A stretch of DNA of 7,111 nucleotides, taken from positions 1 to 7,111 of the forward strand of contig CALDSP010000204.1 of assembly GCA_937924465.1 (NCBI GenBank), read 5' to 3'. The translations under genes and the position numbers were made by a program. This DNA is from an uncultured Leptospiraceae bacterium (GTDB lineage: Bacteria > Spirochaetota > Leptospiria > Leptospirales > Leptospiraceae). How positions within the stretch are numbered: the stretch's first letter is position 1; the number at the start of each line of letters is the position of its first letter. Of this stretch, positions 1 through 5,308 are shown piece by piece. The notes beneath the pieces were generated by a model. That model saw nothing but the letters and a program-made list of their open reading frames with translations, searched no databases and was not told the DNA's origin.

Positions 1-119
1 TTAGTTTCTAATCCACTATTCTGTTGTTTACTCCGTGCTTTAAAACTTTTATAAAACTATTTCTTATAAAGAATTTGCAAAATGATTTACTCAATGCTTA
101 CTGTGTTTTAATTGATTTG
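1..119. other. Intergenic sequence downstream of the receiver-PAS-GAF gene
   Basis: This AT-rich stretch follows the stop codon of the minus-strand signalling gene. I find no open frame worth calling on either strand: the minus-strand frame ending at the window edge meets a stop within a few codons. No convincing G+C-containing hairpin followed by a T run is visible for the minus strand, so the terminator of the signalling gene is either weak, factor-dependent or beyond the window edge. Confidence 0.5.
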
Positions 120-1826
120 TTAGTTTTCTTTTCCTAAAACATAGCAAAGAGATTGTTGTAATTCTTTTAAAATTTCAAGTTCTTGAATGTGAAAAATATT
201 TTTCTTATCAGAATACAAATTTAAAGTTCCTGAAATTTTTGTTGTATGAAAAGGAATAGCCACAGAAGAGAAATAGCCTCTTTTTAGAGCTTCTTCTCTC
301 CATTTTATCATTTTTGGATCTGTTTCTATATCATTGCAAAAAACAATTTCTCCTTTTTGAATTGCTGTTGCAGTCGGTCCTTGGGCTTGGAATGGATCGT
401 CTAAAGAAATTGATTGCAAAAAATCTAAGTATCCTTCTTCTTTACCATGAAAACACTTAGGGATTATTTTGTTATTTTCTAAAATTCCAATCCAAGCAAA
501 AAGGAACTTTCCATATTCAATAGCAATTTGACAAAAGTTTTTAAAAAAACGATCATTGTCTTTAGAAATCAAAAGTTCATTTAATTTTCTAGAAAAATTA
601 TAAAATCGGGAAAGTCTTTCAATTTCGAAAGTATGATTTTTTTGTTCTGTAATATCATGTATAATGGCGAATACTTGTTCTGAATCAAAAGGAGTTAAGT
701 TTGCTTGATAGTATCTTGTGTCTCCCTTAAAATCCAAAGAATATTCGACTTTTGTAGTTTGGTTTTTTTGAAAAGCTAGTTCTAAACTTTCTAGAATCAT
801 AGTACTAGCTGGCTCTGGAAGAATATTTTGAACTTTTCTTCCTGAAAAAGTCTCGGGAGAAGTATAAAGCTCAGAACTTTTTCCTGCTATAAATTTTAAA
901 ATAGTTCCATCTCTCTTACATTTAAAAAATAAATTGGGAGTGTTTTCAAAAACTTGTTCAAATTTCCTTTGGTGTTCAAGGATTTTATTGTAAATTTCTT
1001 TTTCATTTGTAACATCAATTGCACTTGAAAACAAATATTTTTTTCCATCAATTTCATGAATGGCAGAAGAATAGTGAAAATGCTTGGTTTGTCCAAATTT
1101 GTTTTTTAAAGAATATTCTCTATTTTTTAGAATTTTTTTACTTTCAATCTCTTTTAAGAATTCTTCTCTTAATTCTTCATTAGAAAGCCCTAATTCTTGA
1201 AATGTTTTTCCAACAGATTCTTCATAAGTGTATCCAAGTATTTCTGTCCAACTAGAATTTACTTCCAAAATTTTTCCATCCTCTAACGAACTAACTACCA
1301 ACGCAGCGGGACTGAAATAAAAGGCTTTATAAAATTTTTCTTCACTTTTTTGTAATTCTTTTTCTTTTAATTCTAATTTTTCTTTGAGCTTTTGAACTTG
1401 AATTAGATTATTTGAAATTTCTTGATAAGCATAAAAAAGTTTAAAAGCCATTTTTATAGAAGCATCTAAAACTGTAATTCCCGAATTTTTTACAACGTAC
1501 CCATAAGAAGTGACTTTTTCAGTTTTTGCTACAATTTCTTTTTCCGTATGAGAAGATAAAAATAAAATTGGTATATTATATTTTTCTAAAATTCTTCTTG
1601 CTGTTTCTGTTCCATCCATTTCCATTCCAAGATCAATATCCATAAGTATGATGTTTATTTGAGAGAAATTTTTTTTAAGAAAATTCAAAGCCTCTTTCCC
1701 ACTTATTACATGAAATACTCTATAACCATAACTTTCTAAAAGTTTTATTTCAAGTTTAGCTGTAAGTTCTTCATCTTCAACAAGAAGAACTCTGATTGGC
1801 TCTAAATTAATTGCAACTTGTTGCAT
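120..1826 (-). CDS. Receiver–PAS–PAS–GAF signalling protein without a recognisable output domain
   Basis: This is a cytoplasmic two-component-type protein of 568 residues with no signal peptide or membrane segment. Residues about 11-130 form a CheY-like receiver: acidic pair E17/D18, phospho-acceptor D63 in LMDIDLG, S91 at the switch Ser/Thr position, and K113 in GYVVKNSG, where KN replaces the usual KP. A charged helix follows (about 140-165), probably a coiled-coil linker. PAS 1 spans about 161-275 (GKILEVNSSWTEILGY, ending in IDVTNEKE) and PAS 2 about 286-397 (ending in IIHDITEQK). A GAF domain fills about 410-565, with the GPTATAI, NDIETDP and RGYFSSVAIP motifs found in GAF domains of sensor kinases and diguanylate cyclases. 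The chain ends there: I see no kinase H-box or ATPase, GGDEF, EAL, HD-GYP or DNA-binding domain. The ATG at 1826 is preceded only by a weak GAGAA-type ribosome site. It probably relays a phosphorylation state through partner proteins; the partner and ligand are unknown. Confidence 0.9.
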   Translation of the reverse strand: MQQVAINLEPIRVLLVEDEELTAKLEIKLLESYGYRVFHVISGKEALNFLKKNFSQINIILMDIDLGMEMDGTETARRILEKYNIPILFLSSHTEKEIVAKTEKVTSYGYVVKNSGITVLDASIKMAFKLFYAYQEISNNLIQVQKLKEKLELKEKELQKSEEKFYKAFYFSPAALVVSSLEDGKILEVNSSWTEILGYTYEESVGKTFQELGLSNEELREEFLKEIESKKILKNREYSLKNKFGQTKHFHYSSAIHEIDGKKYLFSSAIDVTNEKEIYNKILEHQRKFEQVFENTPNLFFKCKRDGTILKFIAGKSSELYTSPETFSGRKVQNILPEPASTMILESLELAFQKNQTTKVEYSLDFKGDTRYYQANLTPFDSEQVFAIIHDITEQKNHTFEIERLSRFYNFSRKLNELLISKDNDRFFKNFCQIAIEYGKFLFAWIGILENNKIIPKCFHGKEEGYLDFLQSISLDDPFQAQGPTATAIQKGEIVFCNDIETDPKMIKWREEALKRGYFSSVAIPFHTTKISGTLNLYSDKKNIFHIQELEILKELQQSLCYVLGKEN

Positions 1827-1984
1827 ATGGGATTCTCTACGATTTTGTACAAGTTTTTCTCTTTATTTGAATTAAATTCTTTAAAAATAGTCAAATACAA
1901 AATCTTTACTTTATAAAAAAATGGAAACTTAGATGAGTTTATATAGAAAGAACTTGTAAGTATTTTAAAAAATTAAAAATAAAA

Positions 1985-2012
1985 TTGATTGACGAAGGAC
2001 TATATATATAAA
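1985..2012 (+). promoter_or_regulatory. Candidate sigma-70 type promoter for the propeller lipoprotein gene
   Basis: A -35-like TTGATT (1985-1990) lies 16 bases before a -10-like TATAAA (2007-2012). An overlapping TTGACG (1989-1994) is a better -35 box but has no -10 at good spacing. The spacer and -10 include five consecutive TA dinucleotides (2001-2010). Transcription would start near 2019, giving a leader of about 70 bases. In DNA this AT-rich, chance matches are common, so this is only a candidate. Confidence 0.35.
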
Positions 2013-2077
2013 TTGTAAAATAAGAAGTGAAAAAAGTCAAACTTTCGTTAAAATTTTATAAAAACTTTTTTGTTCTT

Positions 2078-2083
2078 GGAGGA
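2078..2083 (+). promoter_or_regulatory. Strong Shine-Dalgarno site (GGAGGA) of the propeller lipoprotein gene
   Basis: GGAGGA sits five bases before the ATG at 2089, which fixes the start codon. It is much stronger than the site of the following lipoprotein gene (AAAAGG) and is nearly identical in sequence and spacing to the one that decides the glpK start. Confidence 0.85.
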
Positions 2084-2088
2084 AAATT

Positions 2089-3399
2089 ATGTTAAAAAAA
2101 ATTTTGATTTTATTTAGTGTAGGATCACTACTTTTTTGTCAGAAAGAAAAAAAAGATACCTTATTACGTGATTTGTTACTTTTAAATATTTTATCCCAGC
2201 CGAATTATTCACCTGCTCCCTATTCAAAATATTTGTATACTATAAATAGAGGCTCTAACGATATTTATGCTTTTAAGATTGACTCTGGAAATGGTGGACT
2301 TACCCTTAAAAATACTACCCGAGCCGATAGAGATCCTTCGAGTTTAATTATAAATTTTACTGGTTCTAAAAAAGACTCTGACGGCTTATTTGCTTATGTA
2401 TCCAATCGAGGTTCTAATTCGATTAGTGGTTATAAGATCAATAAAGCAGAGGGAGATATTGAACCAATCAGTGGAGATGAGAACAACACTATCATTGCTA
2501 GCAATGTAGGAACTCAGCCAAGTGCTCTTACTTTTGATCCTACAGGGCAATATCTTTTAGCTTCTAACTCTGGTTCTGATAACGTGAGGGTTTATACCTT
2601 TGATTCTTCAAGTGGAAATATCACTCCTTGTTCTGGAACGAGTCTAGTGGGAGTAGATCAAAATTCTTCCGATGGAGTTAATTCTACCAATGCTAATGAT
2701 GATTCTTCTCCTATATCAATAACATTTCACCCAACAACTTCAAGAATTGTTTATACAATTAATTACAAGGCAGATACAATTTCTACCTTCAGTTTTGATC
2801 TACTCGCTCCTACAGCTCCTTTAACTTTAGAAACGTCTAAACAAATAAGTATTACTCCTACGGGTCAGGCAGGTGTAGCCCCAAGGGATTTAGTATTTGA
2901 ACCGAAAGGAAGGTTTGCTTATACTTTGAACCAAAGAGATAATTCGTTATCTTTTTTTGTGGTTGATTTAAATCCTACAAGTTCTGAATACGGGAAACTC
3001 TCTCCAATTTCCATAACTACTCCAGCTGTTTCTTTGGAAGGTACTCTTGCAACTAACAATCCACAGTTATTGACTCAAGAAAATTTAGGACAAATTGCCC
3101 CTTATAAGGGTGCCATAGACTCAACTGGTAGATTTCTTTATGTTTTGTACTATTCTGCTAAAAAGGTTGCTTTGTTTCATTTAGATTCTTTTACAGGAAT
3201 TCCTAGTTATGTTACAAGTTATGATACAGGCTCTAACCCTTCTTCTTTAGCCTTAGATCAAAGTAATCGTTATTTGTATATTACAAATGCAGGTAGCAAC
3301 ACAATAGGAATTTATTCTGTCAATCCTTCCAATGGAAGACTCACCGGGTTAGGTACAGTTACTACGGGGATTGAGCCTGTTGATTTGAAACTTTACTAA
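2089..3399 (+). CDS. Putative lipoprotein with a seven-bladed beta-propeller (lactonase/YVTN-like)
   Basis: The 436-residue protein starts with a short basic and hydrophobic signal peptide (residues 1-16) ending in LLFC. C17 is the likely lipid-modified residue; phenylalanine at -1 is atypical outside spirochaetes. A charged stretch (QKEKKD) and a leucine run (RDLLLLNIL, about 27-35) follow. The rest is a propeller with seven recurring strands of the type YLYTINRGSN, beginning near residues 48, 101, 155, 220, 276, 349 and 395. Several are followed by D-SG-G or NPSNG turns and preceded by a DP/DS-TG-(R/Q) turn. This matches the lactonase-like family (6-phosphogluconolactonase fold, PF10282). 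Most exported members have no proven enzymatic role, so I do not call a lactonase: a binding or structural role in the envelope is equally likely. It is followed by its own terminator and then by another probable lipoprotein gene on the same strand. The fold is well supported; the function is unknown. Confidence 0.88.
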   Translation: MLKKILILFSVGSLLFCQKEKKDTLLRDLLLLNILSQPNYSPAPYSKYLYTINRGSNDIYAFKIDSGNGGLTLKNTTRADRDPSSLIINFTGSKKDSDGLFAYVSNRGSNSISGYKINKAEGDIEPISGDENNTIIASNVGTQPSALTFDPTGQYLLASNSGSDNVRVYTFDSSSGNITPCSGTSLVGVDQNSSDGVNSTNANDDSSPISITFHPTTSRIVYTINYKADTISTFSFDLLAPTAPLTLETSKQISITPTGQAGVAPRDLVFEPKGRFAYTLNQRDNSLSFFVVDLNPTSSEYGKLSPISITTPAVSLEGTLATNNPQLLTQENLGQIAPYKGAIDSTGRFLYVLYYSAKKVALFHLDSFTGIPSYVTSYDTGSNPSSLALDQSNRYLYITNAGSNTIGIYSVNPSNGRLTGLGTVTTGIEPVDLKLY

Positions 3400-3425
3400 A
3401 AATTCAATTCATTTTCAAATTGCAA

Positions 3426-3460
3426 ATAGCTAACTTTTTTTAAAGGTTAGCTATATTTAT
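3426..3460 (+). terminator. Rho-independent terminator of the propeller lipoprotein gene
   Basis: The arms ATAGCTAAC (3426-3434) and GTTAGCTAT (3446-3454) pair perfectly. The stem continues inward through a T:G and three T:A pairs to a three-base loop (3439-3441), giving about 13 pairs. It begins 26 bases after the stop codon. The tail (TATTTAT) is only moderately T-rich, so termination may be incomplete and some read-through into the peptidase gene is possible. Confidence 0.65.
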
Positions 3461-3496
3461 GAAACTTACCATTTCAACCAATCAATTGCATTTTTA

Positions 3497-3514
3497 TATT
3501 TTACATGTAAAATA
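3497..3514. promoter_or_regulatory. Perfect 18-bp palindrome, candidate operator upstream of the peptidase gene
   Basis: TATTTTACATGTAAAATA reads identically on both strands, with its centre between 3505 and 3506. It lies 72 bases before the ATG at 3586. The core word ACATGTAAA recurs at 3563-3571, just before the ribosome site. A dimeric repressor or activator site is a reasonable reading, but no cognate regulator is visible, and AT-rich palindromes arise by chance more often than balanced ones. Confidence 0.35.
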
Positions 3515-3585
3515 ATCAAAAACGTAAAAATTTTGCTTTCTTATTGTAGTCTTATTTAAGACACATGTAAATAAAAGGCGTTTAT

Positions 3586-5160
3586 ATGCGTGTTACTATT
3601 TTTTTTATATTTTTAATTCAGCTTTTTTGTTTTCTACCCAATGATAGAAAAAAAGAGGAAAATCGTGAACAACGAAATAGTCTTTTACTCCTTTTGGTGA
3701 CTTTGAATAATATATGCGATCCAAATCGAGGTAGTTACTTTTTTCCTAACTTTGAAACGGAAGATTACAATTGTTTACAAACAAGTCTGGTTTATGAGGA
3801 TGAGAGAACAAGGATTTTAGTTCAAAATGGACTTACTCAATTTCAAGAAGAATTAGGGATTTCTAAAATTGATTACAACAATATAGGCTATCATTTCACC
3901 AAGAATATCTACCCTAAACTAACTCAAGTTTTTGGAAGTCCTACCGATATCAACCAAGATGAAAAAATTGATATTCTTTTTTTTGGATTTCCAGAGTATT
4001 ACTCGCAAGGAGCTTTTATTGCAGGTTTTGTAGATCCAATTCATTTTTTTGAAAGAACAGGTTTACCATCCAATCAAAGAGAAATTCTCTTTATAAATGG
4101 TTTAGAATTGCAAGAGCTAAGAGAAACTTACAAAAAAGAAGAAAAGCACGATCCCATGCTTGCAACCATTGCCCATGAATTTCACCACTTAGTAAGGCTT
4201 CGTTATGAAATGAGTATAACAGAAAACAAGCCTATTCCTGTTCCAAAAAGAGTAAGTGAATTGGGTTCTTTACTGGATTTTGATGATACATGGATCGATG
4301 AAGGGACGAGTGAGCTTGCAAGTGACATTGCAGGGTATGGACCTCAATTTAGTAGAGTGGGATGTTTTCGTGGAGATCCTCGCTATGGTTGTAGAGGAGG
4401 ATTTTCAGGACGTTCTCTTTTTGATTGGACGGGAACTATCATGAACTATTCTTTTTCTTACACTTTTATGAAATACTTATATGAAATTTCCTCTACAACA
4501 GTAGAAGGAAAAAATTTATTTTTACAACAAACCGTTACAGGAAAATATCCTTATAGAGGACAAGATGCAAGTTCTCTAATGAATACTTTCTTAACCAAAG
4601 CATCAAACTATAACTTAACTCTTCTAACAAACACTTCCGTAGGGATTTTTCAAAGACTTTTTGGATTGTTTTTAGGATTGAGTTTAGGATATGAAACAAA
4701 TTCTACAATTTCAGAAGACAGCTATATTCAGATTGGTAACAATACCCCTATCTATTTTAATACAATTGCAACTAATTATCCTTATCCTACAGAACTACAA
4801 AATCTTATGAACTTTTCAAATGATATAACTCAAGTGAATGGAACCAATTTTGAACTTTTGTCTTCTAGAGTCTACCGAGTGAAGGGAGTCAGAGGTTCAG
4901 GACCTTATCATGAAACGGCTGTAGCTGTGATTCGTGGAAAAAATGGGGGACCAGATCCAAAAGATTTCCTTATTTTCAATGGAAATCTCACAAAAGAAAA
5001 ATTTATTTCTACAAAAAACTTACAAGAAGAAACCCAAATTTTTCCAACAAAACCAATCTTAAAACTTCCAATCAGTCCAGAAAGAGTTCATATTTCTGTG
5101 GATCATTATTTTAAAGAAAATGCTAAGTATCGTTTATTTAAACAGGTTTATTCTTACTAG
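3586..5160 (+). CDS. M30 (hyicolysin)-like zinc metallopeptidase, putative lipoprotein
   Basis: This 524-residue protein has a gluzincin-type active site: H197-E198-F-H-H201 (HEFHH) supplies two zinc ligands and the catalytic glutamate. W236-I-D-E239-G-T-S-E243 downstream supplies the probable third ligand, E239, a pairing typical of the M30/hyicolysin family. The following segment (LFDWTGTIMNYSFSYTFMKYL, about 278-298) also fits that family. D121-x-N123-x-D125-x-K-x-D129 resembles an EF-hand calcium loop. The N-terminus is hydrophobic (4-14) with C15 after QLF, then a charged stretch (21-30) and a leucine run (33-37). This resembles the upstream lipoprotein, but the lipobox is poor, so an uncleaved anchor is possible. 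C44/C63 and C260/C269 could form disulfides, consistent with export. The region after about 310 has no recognised domain. It lies 186 bases after the propeller gene, on the same strand but with its own spacer signals. Proteolysis of extracellular or envelope protein is inferred; the substrate is unknown. Confidence 0.85.
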   Translation: MRVTIFFIFLIQLFCFLPNDRKKEENREQRNSLLLLLVTLNNICDPNRGSYFFPNFETEDYNCLQTSLVYEDERTRILVQNGLTQFQEELGISKIDYNNIGYHFTKNIYPKLTQVFGSPTDINQDEKIDILFFGFPEYYSQGAFIAGFVDPIHFFERTGLPSNQREILFINGLELQELRETYKKEEKHDPMLATIAHEFHHLVRLRYEMSITENKPIPVPKRVSELGSLLDFDDTWIDEGTSELASDIAGYGPQFSRVGCFRGDPRYGCRGGFSGRSLFDWTGTIMNYSFSYTFMKYLYEISSTTVEGKNLFLQQTVTGKYPYRGQDASSLMNTFLTKASNYNLTLLTNTSVGIFQRLFGLFLGLSLGYETNSTISEDSYIQIGNNTPIYFNTIATNYPYPTELQNLMNFSNDITQVNGTNFELLSSRVYRVKGVRGSGPYHETAVAVIRGKNGGPDPKDFLIFNGNLTKEKFISTKNLQEETQIFPTKPILKLPISPERVHISVDHYFKENAKYRLFKQVYSY

Positions 5161-5308
5161 TGTTGATATGATTTTAGAAAATTTAAGATTTGTATACAAC
5201 CAAACAAAAAAACAATTTTGTTTATAAAGAAATATTGGGTTTTAGATATAAATTTTATAAAAAAAATCGGAGTGAACAGAACATATGTTGTTCACTCTTG
5301 ACTCGAGT
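5161..5308. other. Convergent intergenic region between the peptidase gene and glpK
   Basis: The two flanking genes end towards each other across 148 bases. The glpK terminator occupies the right end. The peptidase side has only a weak A+T hairpin: AAACAAAA (5202-5209) can pair with TTTTGTTT (5216-5223) around a six-base loop, with a single C:G pair. It is too weak to call as a terminator with confidence. No gene is visible here. Confidence 0.5.
5259..5297 (-). terminator. Rho-independent terminator of glpK
   Basis: Read on the minus strand, GAGTGAACA (complement of 5289-5297) pairs with TGTTCACTC (complement of 5270-5278), giving nine Watson-Crick pairs around a ten-base loop. Three bases later comes a run of eight T residues (complement of 5259-5266). 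The stem begins 11 bases after the glpK stop. This is a textbook intrinsic terminator for the minus strand. On the plus strand the same stem lacks a T run (it is followed by TTGACTCG), so it should end peptidase transcripts less efficiently. Confidence 0.8.

Larger units (their letters stand above)
1827..2088. promoter_or_regulatory. Divergent intergenic region between the signalling gene and the propeller lipoprotein gene
   Basis: This 262-base, very AT-rich spacer must hold the start signals of both flanking genes, which point away from each other. For the plus strand there is a plausible promoter at 1985-2012. For the minus strand the best match is a TTGACT-like -35 box (complement of 1889-1894) followed about 18 bases on by a poor -10 (TCAAAT, complement of 1865-1870), which I rate as weak. 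No small gene with a credible ribosome site is visible here. Confidence 0.5.
3400..3585. other. Intergenic spacer between the two lipoprotein genes
   Basis: This 186-base spacer contains, in order, the hairpin terminator of the propeller gene, a perfect 18-bp palindrome, and the weak ribosome site (AAAAGG, 3573-3578) seven bases before the next ATG. The promoter of the peptidase gene should lie here. TTGCTT (3533-3538) and TATTTA (3553-3558) are present but separated by only 14 bases, so I do not call them a promoter. Confidence 0.6.

Noticed and set aside
896..1096. A 66-codon minus-strand open frame inside the receiver–PAS–GAF gene.
   Set aside because: It lies wholly inside a well-supported gene in a different frame of the same strand and its product shows no domain; it is a shadow frame.
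2089..3399. Calling the propeller protein a 6-phosphogluconolactonase.
   Set aside because: The fold is similar, but the protein has a lipoprotein leader and would be exported away from the pentose phosphate pathway; no catalytic residues could be assigned.
3533..3558. TTGCTT and TATTTA as a promoter for the peptidase gene.
   Set aside because: The 14-base spacing is too short for a standard sigma-70 promoter and both boxes are imperfect.
4256..4444. A 62-codon plus-strand open frame inside the peptidase gene.
   Set aside because: It overlaps the zinc-ligand region of the peptidase in another frame and has no recognisable motif or ribosome site.
5202..5223. Hairpin after the peptidase gene as an intrinsic terminator.
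   Set aside because: The stem has only one C:G pair and no T run follows it; such pairings are expected by chance in this AT-rich spacer.
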